From Clostridium sp. LS (GTDB taxonomy: Bacteria; Bacillota; Clostridia; Clostridiales; Clostridiaceae), in assembly GCF_002760435.1 (NCBI RefSeq), contig NZ_AUUU01000038.1, positions 1 through 64,000 on the forward strand: a DNA stretch of 64,000 bases, written 5' to 3'. Both the position numbers and the translations under genes were made by a program. The notes below the pieces were generated by a model that saw only the letters and a program-made list of their open reading frames with translations, did not search any database and was not told the origin of the DNA. Below, one piece after another: positions 26,570 to 35,145 of the stretch (the first letter of the stretch is position 1; each line of letters starts with the position of its first letter).

Positions 26570-26868
26570 ATTTAAGCGTGTACCAACCGAAATTAGGTAC
26601 ATGTGTATTCCATAGGACTATGAAAATTTCGCTGGAATGTTTTAAATAGGTGGTTGCACCCATTTATACGTGCTCCAATTATTCATTGGACAAGTATAAA
26701 TGGAACAACGAATAGAGGAAACTCGACTCACTATGTTCACTGAGTAAGTGATTCACACCAAATCGTAGATTTGGGTTCTCTACTTAAAAACATTCAGCAG
26801 CTCATTTTCAAATGCCTATTTCATACACCTGTACCTAATTTCTCTGTTTAGATACACACTTAAGTCTA
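26567..26868. repeat. 302-bp inverted-repeat element with internal hairpins
   Basis: The two ends are imperfect inverted repeats about 85 bp long. Tips are TAGATTTAAG at 26567 and CTTAAGTCTA ending 26868. Further matching blocks are GAAATTAGGTACA-GTGTAT, GAAAAT-GCTG and AATGTTTT. Inside are a 10-bp perfect helix (26660-26669/26694-26703) capped by a 6-bp hairpin (26674-26679/26685-26690), a GTTG/CAAC extension (26653-26656/26706-26709), and a perfect 7-bp hairpin (26758-26764/26768-26774). No coding capacity. It may be a MITE-like element or a structured RNA gene. It fills nearly all of the 371-bp gap between two convergent genes. Confidence 0.75.
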
Positions 26869-26940
26869 GTAAATATTGTGTATATATTAAGGTATAAATA
26901 ATTTAAAATTTATGTCTCTAGAATATATAAACTTGAATAG

Positions 26941-27951
26941 CTACATTAAAGATTTCCTAAATTGAATTGGAGTTATGCCTGTCCAATTTTTAAAAGCTCT
27001 ATGAAAAGCACTGGCTTCAGAAAAACCAAGAATGTATGCAATTTCATCTATTGATATACGACAATTCTTAAGGTGATTTTCAGCTATATTTTTACGAGTT
27101 TCCCTTAATAAATTTACATAAGAAGTATTTTCTCTACTTAAATATAACTGTAAGCTTCGAGTACTTATTAGTAATTTTTTCGCGACAAACTCTATAGAAG
27201 GTAAATTAGATTTGCTTATTTCATATAATATTATTTCAGTAACCTTTTCTGTATATTCGTTTTTATCAAAAGTTCTTAGAATTTCTTCAGCATTTCTTTC
27301 AAATAGAGACAGTAGTTTTTCATTTGGTTCAGTTACCTTAATGTTTAATAAATCATTATTAAGAACTAAAGCATTTACTTCTTTTTTAAAGAAAACATTG
27401 CACCTAAAGATTCTTTCATATTCAGAAGTATCTTCCGGTTTAGAATGAGTAAAGTAAACCTCGTGGAGTCTAATATCCTTGTTAGATAATAGTTTAATGT
27501 ATGAAAGCATTCCAGAAATTTTAAAATCAGAAAACTGCCTGTTATCTTGTAAGGATTTATCAATAGTATTATTGCTAAGGATAGTATAATTATCTATAGT
27601 TTCTAAATCTGAAATACTAGTATTATCAACTATTTTTTCATATCTATTATATTTAAGCCAGCATTCCTTTAATGTAGAACAGTTCATCAAAATATGCCCT
27701 AAAATATTAGAAAAGCCTTTAGATAAACGTTCTCCTTGGTGAAGGCCTAGGTTATTGTCATTAGTTAATTTTGCGGCAGCATCAAAAATTTTTTTTGCTT
27801 CGTTGCCAGATAACCTGTTATCTGGTGAAGATAAAATTAAAGGATTGAGACCTGAGTATTTAATAACGTTATCTATGCTAATACCGTAGGAGTCAAAATT
27901 ATTTAGAAATGACGACATTTTTGTTGCCGAAATTGACCTTATATTATTCAT
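26941..27951 (-). CDS. AraC-family transcriptional regulator
   Basis: 336 aa. The N-terminal 200 residues resemble the arabinose-binding-type effector domain of OruR/ArgR-like AraC regulators (DNRLSGNEAKKIFDAA, LGLHQGERLSKG, FSNILGHILMNC). The C-terminal 100 residues are the double helix-turn-helix: SIEFVAKKLLISTRSLQ and ISIDEIAYILGFSEASAFHRAFKNWTG. Start at minus-strand ATG 27951 follows AGGGTGA; an in-frame GTG at 27960 overlaps that site. It diverges from an SDR gene, and the gap contains two direct repeats that are likely its operator (27994-28030). It probably controls the SDR gene and perhaps itself. Confidence 0.87.
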   Translation of the reverse strand: MNNIRSISATKMSSFLNNFDSYGISIDNVIKYSGLNPLILSSPDNRLSGNEAKKIFDAAAKLTNDNNLGLHQGERLSKGFSNILGHILMNCSTLKECWLKYNRYEKIVDNTSISDLETIDNYTILSNNTIDKSLQDNRQFSDFKISGMLSYIKLLSNKDIRLHEVYFTHSKPEDTSEYERIFRCNVFFKKEVNALVLNNDLLNIKVTEPNEKLLSLFERNAEEILRTFDKNEYTEKVTEIILYEISKSNLPSIEFVAKKLLISTRSLQLYLSRENTSYVNLLRETRKNIAENHLKNCRISIDEIAYILGFSEASAFHRAFKNWTGITPIQFRKSLM

Positions 27952-27993
27952 ATATATCACCCTAAATCATTATTTATTATAAGATTATTTGTG

Positions 27994-28030
27994 TTTGCGC
28001 AGGATGTCAATTGTTTTGCGCAAAGTGTCA
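27994..28030 (+). promoter_or_regulatory. Tandem direct-repeat operator for the AraC regulator
   Basis: TTTGCGCAGGATGTCA (27994-28009) and TTTGCGCAAAGTGTCA (28015-28030) match at 13 of 16 bases and are exactly 21 bp apart, two helical turns. They lie between the divergent AraC and SDR genes, as expected for an AraC-type dimer site. Confidence 0.7.
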
Positions 28031-28097
28031 TTTATACTAGTGCCTAAGTGAGATATAAATATATTATCATAAAACTTATGTAGGGGGATGAAACTAA

Positions 28098-28877
28098 ATG
28101 AATAAAACGGTACTAATCACAGGCGCATCAAGTGGAATTGGTTTAGAACTTTCAAGAACATTTGCTAGTGAAGGATATAACTTAGTTATGGTTGCTCAAA
28201 ATAAAGAAAATCTTGAGAAGGCCAAGAATATTATTTGTAGAGATAAAAAAGATACTAAAATTTTTACTATTGAAAAAGATTTGTCTATGCCTTCAGCGCC
28301 TGAAGAAATATTTGAATATACCAAGCAAAATTTTATACAAATTGATATTTTAGTTAATAACGCAGGAATACAGTTATATGGAAATTTTCACGACAAAAAT
28401 ATGGAAGAGACTTTAAATATGATGTATTTAAATATGGTTGCATTAACAAAGCTGACTAGATTGTATGTTGATGGAATGATTGAGAGAGGATATGGTAAAA
28501 TACTTAATCTTGGATCAACAGGATCTTTTCAGCCTGTTCCATTAAATACAGTCTACTGTGCTACTAAAGCTTTTGTTTTATATTTTTCAGAGGGAATAGG
28601 AGAAGAACTTAAAGGCACAGGAGTAACAGTTACTGCTCTTTGCCCGGGGGCAACAGAAACAAATTTTGCAAAGAGGGCAAACATTGAAAATACAAAACTT
28701 TTTAGTGGAAAGTTATTAAAGCCTAGTGATGTAGCAAGAATGGGATACAAAGCTTTAATGAAAAATAAACGAGTTCTTGTTGTAGGATTAAAGAATAAAA
28801 TTATGACTTTATTTGTTAGATTTACTCCAAGAAACATTGTTACTAAATTTGGCATGGGTCTGATGGAAAGAAAATAA
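28098..28877 (+). CDS. Short-chain dehydrogenase/reductase
   Basis: 259-aa classical SDR. TGASSGIGLELS (cofactor binding), NNAG (about 88-91), the catalytic Ser in LGSTGSF, and YCATKAF (Tyr-x3-Lys) are present, followed by PGATETNF. The absence of an acidic residue after the second strand (VMVAQNKENL) leaves NADP use possible. AGGGGGA precedes ATG 28098. Divergent from, and probably regulated by, the AraC protein. The substrate is unknown; similar clostridial genes are annotated as DltE- or YqjQ-like oxidoreductases. Confidence 0.88.
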   Translation: MNKTVLITGASSGIGLELSRTFASEGYNLVMVAQNKENLEKAKNIICRDKKDTKIFTIEKDLSMPSAPEEIFEYTKQNFIQIDILVNNAGIQLYGNFHDKNMEETLNMMYLNMVALTKLTRLYVDGMIERGYGKILNLGSTGSFQPVPLNTVYCATKAFVLYFSEGIGEELKGTGVTVTALCPGATETNFAKRANIENTKLFSGKLLKPSDVARMGYKALMKNKRVLVVGLKNKIMTLFVRFTPRNIVTKFGMGLMERK

Positions 28878-28904
28878 TAGGCAGCCTATTTGGCGGCCTA
28901 TTTT
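28876..28904 (+). terminator. Weak terminator after the SDR gene
   Basis: AATAGGC (28876-28882) pairs with GCCTATT (28896-28902), followed by only four T residues. Confidence 0.45.
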
Positions 28905-28960
28905 AGTTATAAATTTTTAATTATAGTGTTTATATTAGACATCATTTTCATATAAACGGG

Positions 28961-29061
28961 TTATAAGGCAAGTGAGCAACAAAATTAGAGATAAATGCTC
29001 TGTACTAAAAACTATGAAGGAATTTAACGAGTCCTGGGAAACAAGCACGGGCTCCGCTATC
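28961..29061. other. Unassigned GC-richer segment with hairpins
   Basis: Lies between the SDR gene and the end of the minus-strand glycosyltransferase. It is visibly richer in G and C than its surroundings and can form GAGCA/TGCTC (28974-28978/28996-29000) and GAGTCC/GGGCTC (29029-29034/29049-29054). Its outer ends (GTTATAAGGC and GCTATCAAC) are partly complementary. I do not recognise a known RNA or a coding sequence in it. Confidence 0.3.
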
Positions 29062-29063
29062 AA

Positions 29064-30197
29064 CTATTTATTTCTTTTAGAATTTAGTATAGCATCATAA
29101 GCGTGAATTGTATCAAGGGCTGTCTTATTCCATGAAAAATTTTTACTGCGATTTAAGCTTTTTTTAACCATTGTTAGCCTTAATAAACTATTACTCAATA
29201 CTCTTTCTATATCATAAGATAACGCTTCAATATCATTAGGATCTATAAAAAGTGCAGATTCATAACATACTTCAGGCAACGACGTAACATTAGAAGCAAT
29301 TACAGGAGTTCCGCATGCCATAGCTTCTATAGGCGGTAATCCAAAGCCTTCATAAAAAGAAGGATAAACTAGAACTTCTGTGGCATTATAAAATAATGGC
29401 ATATCCTCTATAGGAATAAAGTCTGTAAAAATAACATTGTTTGATACATGTAATTCCTCAGCTCTTTCCTTATATCTATCATAAGAAGGACCTTTCTTAC
29501 CGGTTATAACTAATTTAAAAGTTTCTTTTAATTTATTAGGGAGATTTGAATATGCCTCAATTAACCCTAATATATTTTTTCTTGGGCTAAAACCACCAAC
29601 ATACAATATAAAATCTTCCTGAATTCCATATTTTTTTGTAATAAAATCTTTAGATTGACATTTACTCATTGGTTTATAAATATCTTGGGCAGCAAGTGGT
29701 GTTACATAAATACTCGAAGAAGGAAAATTGAATTCTTTGGCTATATCATCTTTGGAGAAATTGGAAACAGTAATTATACCATCACAGGCTTCTAAAATTT
29801 TAGGTAATTCATTATTAAATATTCTAAGATATCTATCGCTTACAGTTTCAGGCATTCTTAAGGGGATTATATCATGTAATGTAATAACTTTTTTACATGT
29901 AATATTGTCTGTAAGGCCAACTCCATTTTGAGGTACATGATAAAGTTCAATATCAGCATTGTTTAATATATTTGGAACATTTATATCGTCCCAAAAACTA
30001 TTAGAAGGTGTTGAAGCAACAAATTCTGTTTTAAAATTAGATTTTAAGTTTTTTATTGAGTCACATTGAGGCATAAAAATTAAATAGTCATTATCAGAAT
30101 CAATATTGTTAAGGCCCCGTATCAACTCATTAGTATATGTGCCTATTCCAGTACCTTGATACCACTTTGCAGCCCTGCCATCTATTCCTATTTTCAT
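29064..30197 (-). CDS. Family 4 glycosyltransferase, CotSA-like (module 2)
   Basis: 377 aa, paralogue of the enzyme at 22363. MKIGIDGRAAKWYQGTGIGTYT opens the N-terminal domain. VITLHDIIPLRMPETVS, LYVGGFSPRKN and VLVYPSFYEGFGLPPIEAM (E-x7-E motif) follow. It has no membrane segment. AAAGGG precedes its ATG on the minus strand. Together with the CotS gene on the other side of a 108-bp divergent gap it repeats the arrangement of module 1. Spore-surface glycosylation is inferred from that pairing. Confidence 0.85.
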   Translation of the reverse strand: MKIGIDGRAAKWYQGTGIGTYTNELIRGLNNIDSDNDYLIFMPQCDSIKNLKSNFKTEFVASTPSNSFWDDINVPNILNNADIELYHVPQNGVGLTDNITCKKVITLHDIIPLRMPETVSDRYLRIFNNELPKILEACDGIITVSNFSKDDIAKEFNFPSSSIYVTPLAAQDIYKPMSKCQSKDFITKKYGIQEDFILYVGGFSPRKNILGLIEAYSNLPNKLKETFKLVITGKKGPSYDRYKERAEELHVSNNVIFTDFIPIEDMPLFYNATEVLVYPSFYEGFGLPPIEAMACGTPVIASNVTSLPEVCYESALFIDPNDIEALSYDIERVLSNSLLRLTMVKKSLNRSKNFSWNKTALDTIHAYDAILNSKRNK

Positions 30198-30305
30198 TAT
30201 TAAACCCTTTCATAGTATTCATCCTAATCCATTATATTAAAAGAATATAAAAAATGTTAATAAAAGAAATAGTATCCTCATATAAATATACAGGAGGTGA
30301 GAAGT

Positions 30306-31304
30306 ATGATGAGGGAATTCGAAATAGAAAGACAATTTAACATTAAGATAGAAAAAATTAAGGCCAATAAAGGCGTATATTATCTTAAAACAGACAAGGG
30401 CGAAAGATGTTTAAAGAAAATAAATTATGGGCCTCAAAAATTATTATTTGTGTATGGTGCTAAAGAGCACTTAAGGAAAAATGGTTTTAATAATTTAGAT
30501 AAATATTATTTAAACATAAATGGAGAACCTTATGCATTGGTAAATGAAGATTTATACACTTTATCTGAATGGCTAGAGGGAAGAGAATGCGACTTTCATA
30601 ACATAGATGAAGTAAGGATAGCGGCTAAGACTTTAGCAAATCTTCATGAAGCATCTAAAGGCTATGATCCACCAGAGAACTCTAAACTTAAAAGTGATCT
30701 TGGCAGATGGTCTCATTTAATAGAAAAAAGAATTAAATCCTTAGATAAAATGAGAGATATGGTAAGAAAGAAAAGCATAAAAAGTGATTTTGACATACTG
30801 TATTTAAAGTCTATGGACTTCTATAAGGAGATCGGAAAGAAATCCTTAGTCACTTTAAATGAATCGGATTATTATGAGTTATGCATGTTTGCAGAAAATG
30901 AGAAGAGCTTTTGCCATCACGATTTTACTTATCACAATATAATTTTAAGTGAGAATATGGATGTACATGTTATAGATTTTGATTATTGTAAAAGGGAGGT
31001 TAGAACTTTTGATATTAGTAACTTTATGATAAAAGTTTTAAAGCGAGTTGATTGGAATTTAGAATTTGCGAATGCGATTATAGATTCATATAACTCAGTA
31101 TCTCAGTTAAAAGATTCGGAATATAAAGTGTTATATGCATATCTTCAATTTCCACAAAGATATTGGAGACTTGCTAATAGATATTATTATAATGAAGTTA
31201 ATTGGGGACAAAATACATTTGCAAGCAAATTAGAATCTATAATAAATGAACAAGAAAAATATTTAGATTTCTTAGATAAATTTAAAAATGAATATAAGGT
31301 ATGA
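30306..31304 (+). CDS. CotS-family spore coat protein, module 2
   Basis: 332 aa. CHHDFTYHNIIL (catalytic loop) and VIDFDYCKRE (metal binding) match the module 1 protein, as does the C-terminal QFPQRYWRLANRYYYNEVNWG. ATG 30306 lies 8 nt after AGGAGG (30292-30297); the GTG at 30297 overlaps that site and was rejected. The N-terminal strand KIEKIKANKGVYYLKTDKGERCLKKI carries the conserved Lys. A 17-bp hairpin follows the gene. Confidence 0.87.
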   Translation: MMREFEIERQFNIKIEKIKANKGVYYLKTDKGERCLKKINYGPQKLLFVYGAKEHLRKNGFNNLDKYYLNINGEPYALVNEDLYTLSEWLEGRECDFHNIDEVRIAAKTLANLHEASKGYDPPENSKLKSDLGRWSHLIEKRIKSLDKMRDMVRKKSIKSDFDILYLKSMDFYKEIGKKSLVTLNESDYYELCMFAENEKSFCHHDFTYHNIILSENMDVHVIDFDYCKREVRTFDISNFMIKVLKRVDWNLEFANAIIDSYNSVSQLKDSEYKVLYAYLQFPQRYWRLANRYYYNEVNWGQNTFASKLESIINEQEKYLDFLDKFKNEYKV

Positions 31305-31326
31305 TGCACATAAAATTATAAAAAGA

Positions 31327-31363
31327 GCTGCTTAAAAATAATTCTTAATTATTTTTAAGCAGC
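31327..31363 (+). terminator. Perfect 17-bp hairpin after cotS module 2
   Basis: 31327-31343 pairs without mismatch with 31347-31363 around a 3-base CTT loop. Only TTCTTT follows, so termination is plausible but the T run is weak. Confidence 0.6.
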
Positions 31364-31412
31364 TTCTTTGCTAACTTAAAGCTTTAAGAATATAATTATA
31401 TAATTCTGAGAA

Positions 31413-31439
31413 ACCTTTAATGGCCTCTACCATATTATA
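31413..31439 (+). promoter_or_regulatory. Sigma-K-like promoter of yabG
   Basis: AC (31413-31414), 16-bp spacer, CATATTATA (31431-31439), 30 bp upstream of the yabG start. It fits AC-N16/17-CATAnnnTA. yabG belongs to the sigma-K regulon in B. subtilis. Confidence 0.5.
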
Positions 31440-31469
31440 AATTGTGAAATAATATTGCAGGAGATAATT

Positions 31470-32330
31470 ATGGACATTGGAGATATAGTTGTTAGAAAAT
31501 CGTACAACAAAGACATTACTTTTAAGATAATAGATATCAAATATAATGATGGAAAAGAGAATGTTATCTTAAAAGGAATCAATATAAGAATAATAGCTGA
31601 TGCAAGTATTGAAGATCTTGAAATGGCTGAGGAAGATAGCGGTTCTCAAGATAAGATTTTAAATACAAGAGTAAATGAAGCTATAAAAAAAGCTATGAAC
31701 TTAAGATTTGATCTTAGGGATAAAGCTGAGAAGTCTCCTAAAATAAAAGCAAAAAATGAGTTAATGTTTGGAAGGCCAGGAAGGATTCTTCATGTGGATG
31801 GAGATAGTGAGTACATGGAAACCTGCTTAAAAGTATATAAGCAATTATCATTAGATGCAGTTGGCAGGGCAATAGCTGAAAAAGATCAGCCAGATGTGAT
31901 TGTAGATTTAGTAAAGGAGATTAAACCGGATATAGTAGTTTTGACTGGTCACGATAGTGTTTTAAGGGAGCCCAGAGATTATTTAAGCTTAGATAACTAT
32001 AGAAATTCAAAATACTATTTAGAATCAGTCAAGAACTTAAGAAATTATAATTCAAGTTATGATGAATTAGTTATTTTTGCAGGAGCCTGTCAAAGCTGTT
32101 ATGAAAGGATACTAGATGTAGGTGCTAATTTCGCTTCGAGTCCAAATAGAGTATTAATTCATTGTTTGGATCCAGTGTTTGTGTGTGAAAAGATTGCTTA
32201 TACAAGAATAGATAAGGTTGTATCAATAACAGATGTGATTGAAAATACAATAACAGGAATAAAAGGGGTTGGAGGATTACAGACAAGGGGAAAGTATAGA
32301 GAAGGTTATCCAAAGTCTCCATATATTTAA
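31470..32330 (+). CDS. yabG: Sporulation-specific protease YabG
   Basis: 286 aa, peptidase family U57. Recognised from the N-terminal MDIGDIVVRKSYNKDITFKI, the GRPGRILHVDGDSEYM segment, VVLTGHDSV, FAGACQSCYE and NFASSPNRVLIHC. YabG is made in the mother cell and trims coat proteins in B. subtilis; in C. difficile it processes germination proteins such as pre-pro-CspA and SleC. ATG 31470 follows AGGAG at 31459-31463; a TTG at 31455 overlaps it. It sits beside the CotS module, supporting a spore-coat neighbourhood. Confidence 0.93.
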   Translation: MDIGDIVVRKSYNKDITFKIIDIKYNDGKENVILKGINIRIIADASIEDLEMAEEDSGSQDKILNTRVNEAIKKAMNLRFDLRDKAEKSPKIKAKNELMFGRPGRILHVDGDSEYMETCLKVYKQLSLDAVGRAIAEKDQPDVIVDLVKEIKPDIVVLTGHDSVLREPRDYLSLDNYRNSKYYLESVKNLRNYNSSYDELVIFAGACQSCYERILDVGANFASSPNRVLIHCLDPVFVCEKIAYTRIDKVVSITDVIENTITGIKGVGGLQTRGKYREGYPKSPYI

Positions 32331-32415
32331 ATATATATAAGTTATGTATTGGGACAAAGGTAAAATATGATTAATATAATATAAGGCGCGATCAAATAAA
32401 TTTAAGGAGTTAACT

Positions 32416-32733
32416 ATGGTTAGGATAATAAACGATAGGGAGTTTTTTTATGAAGTTGAAAATACTAGAGGTGTAGTAGTAGTTGATTTTTTTGCTACAT
32501 GGTGTGGACCTTGTAAAATGTTGGCCCCTGTACTTGATAAAGTAAGTAATAATATGAGAGGTAAGGCTAATTTTTTTAAAATAGATGTAGATCAAAATAT
32601 GCGAATAGTTGAAAAGTACAATATAGCAACTGTTCCTACTATGATCATATTTAAAGATGGCATCCAAATGGAAAACTTAGCAGGTTTTATGCCAGAACAA
32701 AATATAACTAACAAAGTGAAATCATATTTATAG
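32416..32733 (+). CDS. trxA: Thioredoxin
   Basis: 105 aa, full-length thioredoxin fold with VDFFATWCGPCKM (redox CGPC), the cis-Pro in IATVPTM and GFMPEQNI near the end. Asp26 equivalent is present in VVVDFF. Cytoplasmic dithiol reductant. AAGGAG at 32402 precedes ATG 32416. No thioredoxin reductase gene is adjacent; the gene stands alone between yabG and a c-di-GMP gene. Confidence 0.94.
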   Translation: MVRIINDREFFYEVENTRGVVVVDFFATWCGPCKMLAPVLDKVSNNMRGKANFFKIDVDQNMRIVEKYNIATVPTMIIFKDGIQMENLAGFMPEQNITNKVKSYL

Positions 32734-32789
32734 TGAATATTTTATTTCATATAAAAATAATTATATCCTAAAATAATCACATTATTAAG

Positions 32790-32836
32790 AAAGATTATAA
32801 GTATATTTATATTTTATAATGTACTATAATCTTTTT
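32790..32836 (+). terminator. Terminator after trxA
   Basis: AAAGATTATA (32790-32799) pairs with TATAATCTTT (32825-32834), followed by T to 32836. The loop is 25 bases and AT-rich. Confidence 0.6.
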
Positions 32837-32988
32837 ATTTATATATTGCAATTAATGTTAATATTAATTAGTATTTACATATATGCCATATGTATATGTT
32901 ATATTGAATGATTGCCCAAATAGTTTGATATTAAAGGAATTTAACATATGAAGGGACTTATAGAAGTTTACCATACGGAGGAATGTTA

Positions 32989-34980
32989 ATGAGAGTTGCA
33001 CCAAAATTAATGAATAGAAAATTAAGAAGTAAATTAAGAGAAAAACTTTCTATTGAAAAAATTTTAAAAAAGAATAAGCTACAGAGGATATTTAATAGTT
33101 TGATGGTTGTAGCAATAATTATATTTTCGCTATTTACAGTCATTTCTTATAGAATAGTTGATTATAGTCAGAGAAATGAAAATAAAATCTATGAAGATGG
33201 ATATTTAGCCTCAAATTATGCTAATAAAATTAATGAAAATGTCTTAAATATAAGAATATATTCTCTTGTATATTCTGTTACTTATGACCAGTCTATAGCA
33301 GATAAATTGAGGGCGTATGGAAAAGACATTGATGATAATATTAATAATTATAAGTTGCTTCACAATCTAACAAATGAAGAACAAGTCATATTAGATAAAT
33401 TAATACGTTCAAATATTATTTATAGTAATAAAGTTAAACAAATGATTGATGATATTAATAAATCAAAAACAATTAAGGATAATGAAATACAAGAAATTAT
33501 TTCTCTAGATAATGAAACAATTACATTAAGTAAACAATTGATAGATTATGCAAATAAGTATATAAATACTTTAAACAATCAAGATAAGGATGCAAAGAGA
33601 ATGGTTATTAGTACGGTGATTATTATTGACTTTGCAATGATTTTTATATTTATATCAATTATGCTTATAGTAAGGAAAATTAATGATGAAGCAAATTATT
33701 ACGCTTATTACAGTCCTATTACTGGGCTGCCAAATAAAAAGTATGTATATGATACATTAGTTAATGATATTTCTAAATTAGATAAAGATAACTATGCGGT
33801 GTTAATTAGCCTTGATGTTGATAATTTTAAAGCGGTTAACGATACTTTGGGACATAGCGCTGGTGATAAATTTTTGAAACAGGTTGGAAAGAGATTTACA
33901 AGAATAATTGCTGCTGAAGATTATGTTTGTCATGTAGGTGGAGATGAGTTTTTATTTTTAATTAAATCTATAAATAATAAATATGAAGCTGAAATATTAA
34001 TTAATAAAATATTAAATGTATTTAAAGAAACATTTTATATTAAAAGAAATAAAATAGATTATGTAACTGCAAGTTTGGGTATTGTAGCTATTGATAAAAG
34101 ATATGATTTTGAAATATTAAATAATTACGCAGATGATGCCATGTATGCATCAAAGAGAGAAGGCAAGGACAGATATAGCTTTTATGATGAGAATATGAAT
34201 TCAAATGTATATGAAAAAGCTGTAAAGAAAAAAGAAATAGAAGAAGGAATTAAGAATGGAGAATTTAAAGTGTTTTACCAACCTAAAATTTCAAATGAAG
34301 AGAAATTTTTGGGTGCAGAGGCTCTTGTAAGATGGATTAAAACCGATAGTACAATCATTCCGCCGTCAGAATTCATTGAATTTGCAGAAAATGAAGGGCT
34401 TATAAAAAATATTGGAGAAGTAGTTATTATAGAGGTATGCAAAAAGGTGAATGAGTGGATAAAAAAAGGATACAGGAATTTCAGAATAGCAATTAATTTA
34501 TCAGCAGAGCAACTTATAAATGAAACATTATGTGAAAAAGCTCTAGATATAATTAAGGAATTTAAAATACCATTTGAGTATATAGAGTTTGAAGTGACAG
34601 AATCAACAATAATAAAAGATTTCAACATTGCCATAAAGAATATTGAAAAAATTAAAAGTTATGGTATTAAAGTTAGTCTTGATGATTTTGGGACAGGATA
34701 TTCATCTTTAAATTACTTAAAAGAACTTTCAATTGATTGCGTAAAAATTGATAAATCTTTTATTGATAACTTAGTATTTGATGATGGAAGTAATGTCATG
34801 GTTAACACTATAATAAAATTATGTCACTACTTTGGTTATGAGGTTGTTGCAGAAGGTGTTGAAAAGCGGGAACAGATAGAATGTTTAAAAGATCTTAATT
34901 GTGATGTATTTCAAGGATACTATTTTGGGAAACCAATGAATGATATAAATTTTGAAAATGAATTTTTATTATGTGTATAA
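32989..34980 (+). CDS. Membrane GGDEF-EAL protein (c-di-GMP turnover)
   Basis: 663 aa. Two hydrophobic segments (about 35-55 and 205-230) enclose an extracytoplasmic helical region of about 145 residues, likely a sensor. The GGDEF domain has an intact GGDEF at about 316-320; the RxxD inhibitory site normally just upstream is missing (AAED instead). The EAL domain keeps the catalytic set: EALVRW, INLSAEQL, FEVTES, LDDFGTGYSS, VKIDKSF, AEGVE and QGYYFGKP. Both activities therefore look possible, with the phosphodiesterase most complete. ATG 32989 is 7 nt after GGAGG; the ATG at 32983 is too close to it. Monocistronic. Confidence 0.9.
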   Translation: MRVAPKLMNRKLRSKLREKLSIEKILKKNKLQRIFNSLMVVAIIIFSLFTVISYRIVDYSQRNENKIYEDGYLASNYANKINENVLNIRIYSLVYSVTYDQSIADKLRAYGKDIDDNINNYKLLHNLTNEEQVILDKLIRSNIIYSNKVKQMIDDINKSKTIKDNEIQEIISLDNETITLSKQLIDYANKYINTLNNQDKDAKRMVISTVIIIDFAMIFIFISIMLIVRKINDEANYYAYYSPITGLPNKKYVYDTLVNDISKLDKDNYAVLISLDVDNFKAVNDTLGHSAGDKFLKQVGKRFTRIIAAEDYVCHVGGDEFLFLIKSINNKYEAEILINKILNVFKETFYIKRNKIDYVTASLGIVAIDKRYDFEILNNYADDAMYASKREGKDRYSFYDENMNSNVYEKAVKKKEIEEGIKNGEFKVFYQPKISNEEKFLGAEALVRWIKTDSTIIPPSEFIEFAENEGLIKNIGEVVIIEVCKKVNEWIKKGYRNFRIAINLSAEQLINETLCEKALDIIKEFKIPFEYIEFEVTESTIIKDFNIAIKNIEKIKSYGIKVSLDDFGTGYSSLNYLKELSIDCVKIDKSFIDNLVFDDGSNVMVNTIIKLCHYFGYEVVAEGVEKREQIECLKDLNCDVFQGYYFGKPMNDINFENEFLLCV

Positions 34981-35061
34981 ATAAATTGAATTATTTATTC
35001 TTACGAACATATAAAGTTTAATTCAAAAAATTCTATATTTATAGTATATAAAATATAGAAA

Positions 35062-35109
35062 ATCTCTAATATATCCTCTAAGATAATAAAGGAATATTAG
35101 AGATATTTT
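35062..35109 (+). terminator. Terminator after the GGDEF-EAL gene
   Basis: ATCTCTAATAT (35062-35072) pairs with ATATTAGAGAT (35094-35104), followed by TTTTT (35105-35109). It sits between convergent genes. Confidence 0.65.
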
Positions 35110-35145
35110 TGTGCAGAATACTATTATTTATGAGAAGTTTGTATT

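Noticed and set aside
28939-29090. Open plus-strand frame of about 50 codons with mixed composition
   Set aside because: No start codon with ribosome site and no recognised similarity; kept only as an unexplained segment.
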